Positions 15,650 through 25,900 of a stretch of 64,000 nucleotides of DNA are shown here, piece by piece; the first letter of the stretch is position 1; each line of letters opens with the position of its first letter. A model generated the notes under the pieces. It was not told the DNA's origin. It saw only the letters and a program-made list of their open reading frames with translations, and searched no databases. This DNA is from Prosthecobacter sp. (GTDB lineage Bacteria; Verrucomicrobiota; Verrucomicrobiia; Verrucomicrobiales; Verrucomicrobiaceae). The stretch spans positions 1 through 64,000 of the forward strand of contig JABARQ010000003.1 in the NCBI GenBank assembly GCA_019186985.1. Reading direction: 5' to 3'. Position numbers and translations under genes: made by a program.

Positions 15650-17266
15650 ATGCCACGCCGAAACGCCATCCGCCCTCTCCTGTGCGCTGCGCTGTTCCTG
15701 GCCTGTGTGAAGCCGTTCGCGCTCCTTTCCCAGGACGCTGCGGCGCAGGCCCGGCCAGAACCCTTTTACTTCATCCGCGAGTATCGCGTGAGCGGCTCGA
15801 CCCTGCTCTCAAGCCTGGATGTTTCGAAGGCGGTCTACCCCTACCTGGGGCCCGGGCGGAGCGCGGAGGACATCGAAAAGGCCAGGCAGGCGCTTGAAAA
15901 AACCTTCCATGAACGCGGCTACCAGGCCGTCAGCGTCACCATTCCTCCCCAGACGGGCAGGCGCGGCATCATCCGCATGGAGGTGGTGGAGGCGCGCGTC
16001 GGCAGACTGCATGTGAACGGCGCGAAATGGCACCTGCCATCGTCCATCCGCAACCGCGCCCCGTCGCTCGCCCCCGGGACACCGCCCAACTTTGAAAACA
16101 TCCAGCGTGACATCGTCGCGCTCAACAAGTCGGCTGACATGAAGGTGACGCCGAGGCTGACTCCTTCCGAGGATCCCAGGTTCCTGGACATCGAGCTCGA
16201 CGTGGAGGACAAGGCTCCGTTTCACGGCAGCATCGAGCTGAACAACCGCTACAGCCCGAACACGGTGCCGCTGCGGGTGAATGGTGCGCTGTCCTACGCC
16301 AACCTCTGGCTTCTGGGGCACACCCTGGGCCTCAGCTTCCAGGTCGCGCCCGAGAGGATCGAGGACGGCGAGGTTTATTCGGGCTATTACACGCTTCCCG
16401 TGGGGGAAAACTCCAGCCTGACCCTCAGCGGCATGAAGCAGAGCAGCGACATCAACACCCTGGGGGATTCGGCGGTTGTCGGCCAGGGTGTGATGGCCGG
16501 GCTGCGGCTCAACCATGACCTGCCCATGAAGGACGGCTTCATGCATTCCCTGTCCTGGGGCTTTGACTACAAGGACTTCAAGCAGAACACGATGCTTGGG
16601 GACACCGGCGCCGAGATCCGCGCCCCTGTCCGCTACTGGCCCTTCTCGCTAACCTACAATGCGTTTGCCAGCCGGAGGAGCTCCTTCACCAGCGGCAGCC
16701 TCGGGTTGAACTGGGCGTTCCGCGGAACCAGTGAGCGTCAGGAGTTTGACGACAAGCGCTACAATGCCGACGGCGGCTTCATCTACCTGCGCGGCGAGCT
16801 GACCCATCTGCATGACCTGCCCGGCGGCTGGCAGGCCTTCATCAAGGGGGCGGGCCAGATCACCGGAGACCCGCTCATCAACAACGAGCAGTTTGCCGCA
16901 GGCGGGCAGGGAAGCGTGCGCGGCTACCTGGCCTCGGCCGCCCTGGGTGACAAGGGCGTGACCGGCACGCTGGAATTCAGGACGCCTTCGCTCCTCGGCC
17001 CCAGTCGTGGCAAGAACGAGGACGGCACGCCGTCCTCCGTGGAATGGCGGCTGCACGCCTTTGCCGACGCCGGATGGCTTTCCATCAACGACTCGCTGCC
17101 GGAGCAGCGCCAGCAGTGGAGCCTGGCCAGCCTGGGCGTGGGCTCCGAGTTCCGCCTCTGGGACCACTGGCATGCCGTCCTCGACGCCGGTTTCCCGCTT
17201 CTCGACATGGAGCCGACGCGCCGCGGCGACCTGATGCTCAGCTTCAGGCTCTGGTCCGAGTTTTGA
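15650..17266 (+). CDS. TpsB-type two-partner secretion outer membrane transporter (ShlB/FhaC family)
   Basis: This protein would export the large TpsA protein encoded at the end of the operon across the outer membrane. It has a signal peptide (ending AAAQA) and a POTRA_2-like domain at about residues 44-123 (FYFIREYRVSGSTLLSS, ERGYQAVSVTIPPQ). A second POTRA region follows, then a C-terminal 16-strand-type barrel from about residue 190 that ends in Phe, as expected for BAM-assembled barrels. The length of 538 residues is normal for the family. It is the first gene of seven; the ExbB fusion starts 20 bp downstream. No Shine-Dalgarno site is evident, so the ATG was chosen because it leads directly into the signal peptide. 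Confidence 0.9.
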   Translation: MPRRNAIRPLLCAALFLACVKPFALLSQDAAAQARPEPFYFIREYRVSGSTLLSSLDVSKAVYPYLGPGRSAEDIEKARQALEKTFHERGYQAVSVTIPPQTGRRGIIRMEVVEARVGRLHVNGAKWHLPSSIRNRAPSLAPGTPPNFENIQRDIVALNKSADMKVTPRLTPSEDPRFLDIELDVEDKAPFHGSIELNNRYSPNTVPLRVNGALSYANLWLLGHTLGLSFQVAPERIEDGEVYSGYYTLPVGENSSLTLSGMKQSSDINTLGDSAVVGQGVMAGLRLNHDLPMKDGFMHSLSWGFDYKDFKQNTMLGDTGAEIRAPVRYWPFSLTYNAFASRRSSFTSGSLGLNWAFRGTSERQEFDDKRYNADGGFIYLRGELTHLHDLPGGWQAFIKGAGQITGDPLINNEQFAAGGQGSVRGYLASAALGDKGVTGTLEFRTPSLLGPSRGKNEDGTPSSVEWRLHAFADAGWLSINDSLPEQRQQWSLASLGVGSEFRLWDHWHAVLDAGFPLLDMEPTRRGDLMLSFRLWSEF

Positions 17267-17286
17267 AACCACCTCCCCCCTCACGC

Positions 17287-19155
17287 ATGATCCGTCCCCA
17301 CCTGATCCCACGAACCATCGCCTGCCTCGGCCTTCTTCTTGCCGCGCTCACCTGCCTGCATGCCGAGGAACACGCCGCCGCCCATCCCTGGTGGGATGCG
17401 AAGTGGCCTTCGCGCAAGAAGCTCGTCATCGACGCAGGCACGGGGGGCGTCCAGCTCCAGGGCGACCTCAAGGACGCGGTGCTTCTGCTGCGCCTGCATG
17501 ACGGCAACTTCAACTTCCTCGCCTCCAAGGAGGACGGAAGCGACCTGCGCTTTGTCAGTGATGACAACAAGACCGTCCTGCCGCACCACATCGAGAAATG
17601 GGACGGCCTGCTCAACGAGGCCTATGTCTGGGTGAAGGTGCCCGAGGTGAAGTCCGGCGCGGCGACGACCTTCTGGATGTACACGGGCAATGTCACCGAT
17701 GCCGCCGCCACGGCGGATGCCAAGGGCACGTTTGATGAAGGAACGGTGGCGGTGTTTCACTTTGCCGATGCAGCCTCGCTTTCCAAGGATTCCACCGTCA
17801 GCGCCCTGACGATTGAGGGGACGACGGCCGCCGGCCCCGGCAATGTGGGTTCGGGCCAGAGGCTGACAGGCACGGCGCCGCTGACGATTCAGCCTGCGCC
17901 GCAGATCGAATGGACGGAGGGAGGTTCCTTCACCTTCAGCGCCTGGTTCAAGCCGGCCGGCGCGCCCGAGGGCGTGCTGTTCAGCCGCAAGGATGGCGCC
18001 AAGTCGCTGTCGGTCGGCTTCAGCGCCGGAATTCCGTATGTCGAGGTGAACGGCCAGCGCGGCAGCGGCACCTCCCCGGTTGCTCCGGGCGCCTGGCACC
18101 ATGTCGCCCTGGTTGTGGGTTCGGGGAAGGCGGCGCTGTTTGTGAATGGCAAGGCCGACGGCACGCTTGCCGCAACGCTTCCAGCCCTGCAGACTCCCGT
18201 TCATCTGGGTGGTGATGGAGCCGGGGGCAGGGGGCCGCTGGGGGATCTTGACGAAGTGCGCCTGGCGAAGGCGGCCCGCAGCGAGGGGATGGTGCTGTTT
18301 GACGCCGTCTCCCAGGGGCCGGCCAGCGAGGCGGGCAAGCTGGTTGTCATCGGCCAGGACGAGCTTTCCGAACATGCGGAGGAGGGCGAGCTGATGAAGC
18401 ACCTGTCCCTGCTGGCCGACATCTCCAAGGACCTGACTTTCGACGGCTGGGTGGTGATCGTGCTCTGCGCCCTGCTGGCGATCGTCGGCATGTTCATCGC
18501 GGCGGGCAAGTTCATGTACCTCAACACCATCGAGAAGGCCTCGAAGGAGTTCATCAAGCGCTGGGAGAAGATCTCCTCCGACCTGACGGCGCTCGATTCC
18601 GAGAACGAGGACAGCATCAAGAGCATGGGCGGGACGGTGAATGCGAAGTCGATGAAGCTGATGCGCAAGTCGCCGCTCTACCACATCTACCACCTGGGCA
18701 GCGAGGAGATCGCCCGCCGCGTCACGACCGTGCGTGAGATCACGCTCGACGGGACGAAGCGCAAGGAGTCGAAAGGTCTGTCCGGACGCTCCATCCAGGC
18801 GATCAAGGCCACGATGCACGGCGGGCTGGTGCGCGAGGTGCAGAAGCTTCACAGCAACCTGGTCTTCCTGACCATCGGCATCGCGGGCGGCCCCTACCTG
18901 GGGCTTCTTGGAACGGTGATCGGGGTCATGATCACCTTCGCCGTCATCGCCAAGTCGGGCCAGGTGGAGGTGAACTCCATCGCGCCGGGCATCGCGGGCG
19001 CCCTTCTGGCCACGGTCGCGGGCCTGGCGGTCGCCATTCCCTGCCTGTTCATCTACAGCTACCTCAGCTCGAGGATCAAGGACGTGGTCACCAACATGGA
19101 GACCTTCATCGACGAGTTCATCGCCAAGATGGCGGAGCACCACAAGGAGGCCTGA
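17287..19155 (+). CDS. DUF2341-LamG-ExbB/TolQ fusion proton channel protein
   Basis: A 622-residue fusion. A signal sequence is followed by a periplasmic DUF2341-like domain (about residues 36-135; typical SDLRFVSDDNKTVLPHHIE and WVKVPEV). A LamG/concanavalin-like domain spans about 175-335 (GAWHHVALVVGSGKAALFVNG). The MotA/TolQ/ExbB channel domain follows from about residue 385, with membrane segments near 385-412, 525-555 and 565-600; GLLGTVIGVMITF is characteristic. With the ExbD gene 4 bp downstream it should form a proton-driven motor. The frame is open further upstream but that part overlaps tpsB, and the signal peptide fixes the start at 17287. The large periplasmic part is absent from classical ExbB and may sense or bind a polysaccharide; this is inference. 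Confidence 0.88.
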   Translation: MIRPHLIPRTIACLGLLLAALTCLHAEEHAAAHPWWDAKWPSRKKLVIDAGTGGVQLQGDLKDAVLLLRLHDGNFNFLASKEDGSDLRFVSDDNKTVLPHHIEKWDGLLNEAYVWVKVPEVKSGAATTFWMYTGNVTDAAATADAKGTFDEGTVAVFHFADAASLSKDSTVSALTIEGTTAAGPGNVGSGQRLTGTAPLTIQPAPQIEWTEGGSFTFSAWFKPAGAPEGVLFSRKDGAKSLSVGFSAGIPYVEVNGQRGSGTSPVAPGAWHHVALVVGSGKAALFVNGKADGTLAATLPALQTPVHLGGDGAGGRGPLGDLDEVRLAKAARSEGMVLFDAVSQGPASEAGKLVVIGQDELSEHAEEGELMKHLSLLADISKDLTFDGWVVIVLCALLAIVGMFIAAGKFMYLNTIEKASKEFIKRWEKISSDLTALDSENEDSIKSMGGTVNAKSMKLMRKSPLYHIYHLGSEEIARRVTTVREITLDGTKRKESKGLSGRSIQAIKATMHGGLVREVQKLHSNLVFLTIGIAGGPYLGLLGTVIGVMITFAVIAKSGQVEVNSIAPGIAGALLATVAGLAVAIPCLFIYSYLSSRIKDVVTNMETFIDEFIAKMAEHHKEA

Positions 19156-19159
19156 ACCC

Positions 19160-19564
19160 ATGCAAGCCGACAACAAGAGCTACGACGACATCAACGTCAC
19201 GCCGATGGTGGACCTCTACCTGGTGCTGCTGCTGATCTTCATCATCATGACGACGGCGGGGGTGCAGGGCGTGAAGGTCAACCTTCCCAAGGCGAGCAAC
19301 GCGGCGGCCAAGAAGATGGACGCGCCGAAGATCCAGGCGATCACCGTGGACAACGCGGGCAACATCAAGCTCAACGCCAGCCCCGTGGCCTCCGTCGCCG
19401 AGCTCGAGTCGAAGCTCGGCTCCATCAAGGCCTCTCTGCCGGACGCGCCCGTGGTCGTTCGAGGGGACAGCGCCACGCAGTACCAGCTCATCATGGACGT
19501 GCTCGACGTGCTCGGCCGCACGGGCTTCGAGCAGATCGGCCTGGCCACCAAACCTAACAAATAA
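19160..19564 (+). CDS. ExbD/TolR-family biopolymer transport protein
   Basis: A 134-residue inner-membrane protein with a short cytoplasmic N-terminus, one membrane segment (about residues 16-34) and a periplasmic domain. The proton-carrying Asp of the family is present (D18 in NVTPMVDLYLVLL). It partners the ExbB fusion encoded 4 bp upstream and the TonB-like protein encoded 14 bp downstream, forming a complete ExbB-ExbD-TonB set inside the TPS operon. Confidence 0.92.
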   Translation: MQADNKSYDDINVTPMVDLYLVLLLIFIIMTTAGVQGVKVNLPKASNAAAKKMDAPKIQAITVDNAGNIKLNASPVASVAELESKLGSIKASLPDAPVVVRGDSATQYQLIMDVLDVLGRTGFEQIGLATKPNK

Positions 19565-19578
19565 AACCCAATCAGCAC

Positions 19579-20310
19579 ATGAGCGCCCACGACATGGAAG
19601 ATGATGAAGAGGATGGTTTCCTCAGCCGCCACCGCTGGCTTTTCATCCTGCTGGCAGCGGGGGTCGGAGGCGGCGCCTGGATGATGTTCAAGGGGCCGAA
19701 GAGCCACGCTCCGGCACGCGCCGCGCAGCCGATGATGATGGTGAGCATCGCGCCGCCTCCGCCTCCGCCGCCCCCCCCGCCTCCACCTCCACCCCCGAAG
19801 CCGGCCGAGCCCGAGCCGCCGAAGGAGGAGGAGATGGTCGCGCAGGAGAAGGTCGAGGAGGAGCCCAAGCCTGAGGAGCCTGCTCCGGACGAGCCGCCGC
19901 CCATCTCCACCAACCTCACCGGCAACGGTCCCGGCATGGCCGGCCTGGGCGCCTTCAAGCCCGGCCAGGGCAATGGCAGCGGACGAATTGGCGGTGGCGG
20001 TGGCGGCAGCAAGTACGGCTATTTCGCCAGCAAGGTGCAGAAGACCATCGCAGGCGCGATGCGCAGCCACCCGCGAACACGCTCGGCCTCCTTTTCACTG
20101 ACGGCCCGGATCTGGGCTGACGCCTCCGGCAGGATCACGCGCGCCACGCTTTCCGGCTCGTCCGGTGACGCCGCCGTGGACGCCGCGCTCAAGGGCGAGG
20201 TGCTTGTCGGGCTCATCCTGGATGAGCCGCCGCCCGCCGGCATGCCGATGCCCATCGTGATGCGGCTCAACGCCCGCAAGTCCGGCGGGCTCGCCTCCGC
20301 CAACCCCTGA
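19579..20310 (+). CDS. TonB-like energy transducer
   Basis: A 243-residue protein with the classical TonB layout. A short acidic cytoplasmic N-terminus precedes one membrane anchor (about residues 20-37). A run of 15 prolines at 59-73 is followed by a Glu/Pro/Lys-rich stretch that would span the periplasm, then a Gly-rich linker. The C-terminal domain resembles TonB_C (RIWADASGRITRATLSGSSGD, VMRLNARKSGG). It would carry motor energy from ExbB/ExbD to an outer-membrane partner. No TonB-dependent receptor with a plug domain is encoded in the window, so the partner may be TpsB, the porin encoded next, or a receptor elsewhere. Confidence 0.85.
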   Translation: MSAHDMEDDEEDGFLSRHRWLFILLAAGVGGGAWMMFKGPKSHAPARAAQPMMMVSIAPPPPPPPPPPPPPPPKPAEPEPPKEEEMVAQEKVEEEPKPEEPAPDEPPPISTNLTGNGPGMAGLGAFKPGQGNGSGRIGGGGGGSKYGYFASKVQKTIAGAMRSHPRTRSASFSLTARIWADASGRITRATLSGSSGDAAVDAALKGEVLVGLILDEPPPAGMPMPIVMRLNARKSGGLASANP

Positions 20311-20338
20311 AGACCTTTAGATCGCCAAGCTTGTTTCC

Positions 20339-22228
20339 ATGATGTTACCCTCCTCCATCCGGCGTCTGCCGGTGTTCTCCTGCCTTCTGCTGATGACATC
20401 CCAGGCCCTCAGGGCCCAGCAGGCGGTCGTTCCACAGCCTCAGGCGCCCCAGGATGCCGGTCTTCCCCAGGCTGTCGTGGCGGCTGCCGATGCTCCTGGC
20501 ATTTCTGATGAAGCCGTCATGCTTCTTGGCGGACCACCCGTGGAAGAGCTGCCGAAGCCGGCCCTGCCGACACCGGCGGTTGCCGCAGACTCACCCGCGA
20601 CGAGCGTGACCCTGAACCTGCTCAAGCTCATGGTGGCGAAGAAGCTGCTCAGCCAGGAGGAGGCCGAGGCGCTGATCTCCCAGGCCCAGGCCGAGGCGGA
20701 GACGGCCAAGTCCCAGCTTCTGGAGGACGCGGCCCTGGCTCATGCCGGCCCGGGGGACGTGCGCGTGACCTACATCCCTGAAAATGTGAAGCAGGAGCTG
20801 CGCGAGGAGATCCGCGGCGAGGTGATGCAGAAGGCGCGTGACGAGAAGTGGCTCGACCTGCCTGACGAAAAGTCTGACAACATCGAGTGGTTTGGAGATC
20901 TGCGCATGCGCTACCGCGGCGACCTGCTCGCCAACCAGGGCAATGACAACAGCGGTGCCTTTCCGAACTTCAACCAGCTCAACACCGGCCGTCCCTTCGA
21001 CACGGCGGGCAACAACTTTTCACCCCAGCACAACGTCGACCAGGACCGTTACACGTTCCAGCTGCGTGCGCGTGCCGGGCTGGAGGCCTCGCTTGAGGAC
21101 GGCTGGTTCATCGGGGCCGGGATCGGCACCGGTGAGAACAACTCGCCCGTCACGCAGAACCAGTCGCTTGGCACCACGCTTAACGGCCAGGGCGGCAACT
21201 TCAGCAAGTACAGCATCTGGCTCGACCGCGCCTACGTCCGTTATGAAGTGGGCAGCGAACTGGGGAACAACGTGAACCTCTTCCTCGGCCGCTACAACAA
21301 TCCGTTCATGTCCACCGAGATGATGTGGGACGAGGATCTTGGCTTTGACGGCCTTGCCCTGAAGGGCCGCCGCAAGGTGGGCCGCAGCACCGTCTTCGGC
21401 ACCCTCGGCGCCTTCCCCATCTTCAACTCGGACTTCAACTTCGCGGTCAACCAGCCTTCGAAGGTCGCCAGCAATGACAAGTACCTTTATGGCGCCCAGC
21501 TCGGCATCCAGTTCGCCCTGGCTGAGAAGATCACGGCGAAGGTCGCAGCCGCCTACTACGACTTCGACAGCATTGAAGGCCGCCTTTCATCCCCCTTCGT
21601 GCCGCTCTCTGACCAGGACATCGGGGACACGGACGAGTCACGCCCCTCCTTCGCCCAGCGCGGCAACACCTACCGGCCGATCCGCAACATCCTGCCGACC
21701 GCCGACAACAACATGGGCACGATCAACCAGTTCCAGTATTACGGCCTGGCCTCGAAGTTCCGCGACATCGACATCAACGCACGTCTGGACTTCGACCTGT
21801 GGGAGCCCTACCGCCTGAGCCTGATCGCCGACTATGTGAAGAACACCGCATGGAATCCCTCCGAGATCGACAAGGTGGCCGTCAACAACCGCGGGCCTTC
21901 TCCCGCGAACAACGTCCTCGGCTCCTATGAGGGCGGCGACACCGCCTTCATGCTGCGCGCCGAGTTTGGCCGCCCAAGGTTTGAAAAGCGTGGCGACTGG
22001 TCCGCCTGGGTGGACTACCGCTATGTGGAGTCCGACGCCATGCCCGACGCCTTCACCGACAGCGACTTCGGCGGCGGCGGAACCAACTTCGAAGGCTTCT
22101 CGCTGGGCGCATCGGTGGCCCTGTCCCGCCGCGTCCGCATGGCCGCGAGGTGGATGAGCACCAGCGAAATCGCCGGCCCGCCCCTCAGCACCGACATCTT
22201 CATGTTCGACTTCACCGCCGAGTTCTGA
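20339..22228 (+). CDS. Putative outer membrane porin with coiled-coil N-terminus
   Basis: A 629-residue protein resembling the putative porin family found in Verrucomicrobiota and Planctomycetota. A signal peptide (ending LRAQQ) is followed by a Pro/Ala-rich linker and an Ala/Glu/Gln-rich helical region (about residues 85-150, including LLSQEEAEALISQAQAEAE) that could be periplasmic. From about residue 180 there are alternating aromatic and polar beta strands (FGDLRMRYRGDLLANQG, LFLGRYNNPF) to a C-terminal Phe, as in BAM-assembled barrels. It sits between the TonB-like and coiled-coil genes in the TPS operon. Substrate and any link to export are unknown. Confidence 0.8.
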   Translation: MMLPSSIRRLPVFSCLLLMTSQALRAQQAVVPQPQAPQDAGLPQAVVAAADAPGISDEAVMLLGGPPVEELPKPALPTPAVAADSPATSVTLNLLKLMVAKKLLSQEEAEALISQAQAEAETAKSQLLEDAALAHAGPGDVRVTYIPENVKQELREEIRGEVMQKARDEKWLDLPDEKSDNIEWFGDLRMRYRGDLLANQGNDNSGAFPNFNQLNTGRPFDTAGNNFSPQHNVDQDRYTFQLRARAGLEASLEDGWFIGAGIGTGENNSPVTQNQSLGTTLNGQGGNFSKYSIWLDRAYVRYEVGSELGNNVNLFLGRYNNPFMSTEMMWDEDLGFDGLALKGRRKVGRSTVFGTLGAFPIFNSDFNFAVNQPSKVASNDKYLYGAQLGIQFALAEKITAKVAAAYYDFDSIEGRLSSPFVPLSDQDIGDTDESRPSFAQRGNTYRPIRNILPTADNNMGTINQFQYYGLASKFRDIDINARLDFDLWEPYRLSLIADYVKNTAWNPSEIDKVAVNNRGPSPANNVLGSYEGGDTAFMLRAEFGRPRFEKRGDWSAWVDYRYVESDAMPDAFTDSDFGGGGTNFEGFSLGASVALSRRVRMAARWMSTSEIAGPPLSTDIFMFDFTAEF

Positions 22229-22232
22229 CCCC

Positions 22233-22979
22233 ATGAACCGTCCCCTTTCACTTCCTTTCCTACTGCTTCTTGTCATCGCCGTTCCCGTCACGACGCCCGC
22301 CCAGCAGGCGCAGGATCCGATGATGCAGCGCATGCGTGACGCCATGAAGAAGCTGGCGCAGCGCATCACCGACGCCGAGACGCAGATGGTCAACGCCCAG
22401 GCGGCCCAGCTTCAGGCCGAGGCCTCGCTCAAGGAGATGACGGCCCGCCAGGAGGCCACGGCCAGGCAGCTCAAGGACGAGGTCACGCAGTCAAAGGCCT
22501 ACAAGGACGAGACGCAGCGCCGCATCCAGGAGCTTGAGGCGAAGCTGCAGGCGAAGGAGAAGTCCCTGGAGCAATACGCCGAGGCGCTGGAGAAGTGGAG
22601 GCAGGGCTTTGAACAGGCGAAGACCATCGCCCTCGCCAAGGAGGCCGAGCGCATCGAGGCTGTTTCCAAGGCGCTGCAGCAGGAGCGGCGGGCCGCCGAG
22701 CATGAGCGGAAGAACCGTGAAATGTACGCCCTGGCCACGGAGATCCTGGACAAGTATGAAAGCTTCGGCCTCGGCACGGCCATCATGTCCAGGGAGCCGT
22801 TCATCGGATCGATGCGCGTGAAGTTTGAGAACTACATCAACGACTACGGGCGGAAGGTGGAGGCGGCGAAGGTGAAGCCCGATGCCGGCGGCTCCATGGA
22901 GCCGCCGGCAGCACCTCTGCCCGGCGAAGCTCCGCCCGTCTCCGAGCCCGCCGCCAACGTCAGCAAGCCCGCGCCATGA
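22233..22979 (+). CDS. Exported coiled-coil protein of unknown function
   Basis: A 248-residue protein with a signal peptide (about residues 1-24, ending PAQQ). A long heptad-rich region (about 28-165) is dominated by Ala, Glu, Gln and Lys and ends in a short Pro/Ala-rich tail. No family was recognised. It starts 4 bp after the porin gene and its stop overlaps the tpsA start (ATGA at 22976-22979), so it is probably coupled to exoprotein synthesis. A periplasmic tether or chaperone for the exoprotein is a guess from position alone. Confidence 0.7.
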   Translation: MNRPLSLPFLLLLVIAVPVTTPAQQAQDPMMQRMRDAMKKLAQRITDAETQMVNAQAAQLQAEASLKEMTARQEATARQLKDEVTQSKAYKDETQRRIQELEAKLQAKEKSLEQYAEALEKWRQGFEQAKTIALAKEAERIEAVSKALQQERRAAEHERKNREMYALATEILDKYESFGLGTAIMSREPFIGSMRVKFENYINDYGRKVEAAKVKPDAGGSMEPPAAPLPGEAPPVSEPAANVSKPAP

Positions 22980-25900
22980 ACAAGACGATCCGTCACCGCG
23001 CACTCCTCCGTTTTCCACGTCGGCTGAAGGAGCCCCTGGCCCTTCTGCTTTCCCTGATGATGCCTCTGCATGGAATGGCGGGGGACATCCTGCGGGGTGG
23101 TGCCGCCGCAGGCGGAGGCCGCAGGAACAATCCTCAGCCGGGGGCGGATGCGACTGCGGGAAGCGCGGCGGCGCAGGCCGCGCGTCGCAACGCGGGCGAC
23201 GCCCTGGCGCGCACGAGCAGGGCCATTGAAGCCGTGCAGCGTCTTCAGCTACAGGCGCGCAGCCAGGTGGGTGCAGGCAACAGCATGAATCCTAACAGCC
23301 CGGGCACGCCTCTTCCGTCAGTGCCTGACGGCCTTGGCAGCGGCGGTCTTGATCCTTTGGGAGCGCCGGTGGGCGCGGATGCACCGGTGCAGACGCCCGG
23401 CACGGGCGGCGCGGTCACGGTGACCGTGAAGCAGCAGCTGCAGCAGGCGTTTCTGGAATGGCGTACGTTTAATGTTGGGCGCAACACCACGCTGTATTTT
23501 GACCAGACCAAGGGCGGCAAGAGCGCCGGGCAGTGGATTGCCTTCAACTCCGTCAAGGATCCGACCGGAAGGCCGTCGCAGATCCTGGGTCAGATCAAGG
23601 CTGAGGGCCAGGTGTATGTCATCAACGCGAACGGCATCATCTTCGGAGGCAAATCCCAGGTCAATGCGCATGCCCTGGTGGCCTCCGCGCTGCCTGTGAA
23701 CACCAACCTCACCAGCAGCGGCCTGCTGAACAACCCGGACCTTCAGCCGCTGTTTTCAGCGATCGAAGTCGCGGCGGGCGGCAAGGGAACGCCGAAGTTC
23801 ACCCCGGATTTGAACGGCACGGGCAAGGTGGGGGATGTGCGTGTCGAAGCAGGGGCGCAGATCACCGCCCCGACGACGGCGGACAAGGTCGGCGGTCGCG
23901 TGGTGCTGGCGGGTGCGAACGTGGTCAACGAAGGCACCATCTCCACTCCGGACGGCCAGGCCATCCTCGCCGCCGGCTTGCAGGTGGGCATGATGGGGCA
24001 CAGCTCCAGCGATCCCAGCCTGCGGGGCCTCGACGTGTTTGTCGGCGCGGTTGAAGACCCCCTGGTGAGCGCCTGGACCGGCAGCGCGGGAACGGTGACC
24101 AACCTTGGCATCATCAACGCCCAGCGCGGCAACATCACGATGGCGGGCAGGAGCGTGCGGCAGAACGGCATCCTTGCGGCCACGACCTCGGTTTCCTTCA
24201 ACGGACGCATCGACCTCCAGGCTGGTTATGCGGCGGTCGCCAACCCGATCTATGATCCGACGAACACGGCCTTTGGCGCGCCCTTCCTTTTTGGCGGCAC
24301 GGGTGAGGTGGTGCTTGGCCAGGGCAGCGTGACGCAGATTCTGCCGGAGTGGGATTCCAATGAAACGCTGGTCGGCACGCGCCTGGCCCTGCCGTCCCAG
24401 GTGAACCTCAGGGGCAGGGTGGTCCGCCTCATGGACGACGCCATGCTGCTGGCTCCAAACGCCACGGTGAACCTGGATGCGGGGGCCTGGAAGCTTGACA
24501 GCATCGGCGGCACCCTGCGCAACCAGTTTGCCTACTCCGAAGGCCAGGTGCATGTGGGAAGGGGGGCCTTCATCAATGTGGCCGGCAGCGCTGCCGTGCA
24601 GGCTTCAATCCTTCAGAACATCCTCACGCTGCAGCTGCGCGGCTCCGAGTTCGCCGACTTCTCCTACAACCGCAACGGCGACCTGCGCGGCGTTGACCTG
24701 ACGATCGACATCCGCAGGCAGGGTGTCTTCGACGGGCACACCTGGGTGGGAACGCCCCTGGCGGACGCCTCCGGTTTCGTCGGCCTCATCCAGCGTGACG
24801 CCGCGCAGCTCACCATCGACGGCGGCAACCTCAACATTCGTTCGGGCGGTTCCGTGATCCTCCAGCAGGGGTCCACCCTCGATGTGTCAGGCGGATACGT
24901 CGATTATCAGGGGGCCGTGGTCACGACCAGCCGCGTCATGCTCGGCGGGCGGCTGGTGGACATTGCGGATGCCACGCCGGACACGGTCTATGACGGGCTT
25001 TACACAGGTTCCTTCACCACGACCAGCAATCAGTGGGGCGTGTCACGGACCTACACCAGCCAGCTTCTGCGCGGCACCCGTTTTGAGGCGGGTTATGTGT
25101 ATGGCGGCTCGGGAGGCTCGCTCAACATCCAGGCTCCCAGCCTGGCGCTGGATGCAACGATGAACGCCGGGACCGTCAACGGTCAGCGCCAGGTCGAGGT
25201 GCAGGCGGCTCATTCGACGCTGTCGATCCAGATCCAGAATCAAAAGGCCGCGGGCCCGACCTATTTCAACCAGTCGCCGACACCTCCGACAGTGCTGTTC
25301 CAGAGCGGGCTGACGCAGACGCCCGCACCGGACTTTGCGGTCGATGGTTCGGGGAATCCGGTGGGGTTGTCGGGCGACAGGCTGGCCACGCTGCTGCTTT
25401 CACCGGAAAACCTCAAACGCGCGGGTTTTGGAAAGCTGACCGTGAGCAACCGTGACGGAGATGTGGTGCTGGCGGACGGTGAGGTGCTTGAAATGCAGCC
25501 CGGCGGCGGCGTCACGCTGGAGGGGGCCGGCATCGACATCCAGGGCTCGATCATGAGTCATGGAGGATCCGTGGCGCTGCGCGCCTACAACCTCTCCCCC
25601 TTTGCCGTGGATGAGCTTCGCCAGAGCGCGGATCCATCGACGCCGCTTGCGAACACCGGGAGGGGGCGGGTGACCGTCGGCGGTTCTTCCGTGATCGACG
25701 TCAGCGGCAGCCTGGTGGACGACCGCTTTTCCCTGGGGACGACGCCGTATGTGCTGGCCGGAGGCAGCCTGAGCATCAGTGGATACGACGTGGATGTCAG
25801 GACGGGAAGCCGGCTGGATGTCAGCGGTGGCGCGCGTGTCGACGGTGTTCTGGACCGCACCTACGGGCGCGGTGGAAACCTGGCGCTCAAGGGTGGCGCC

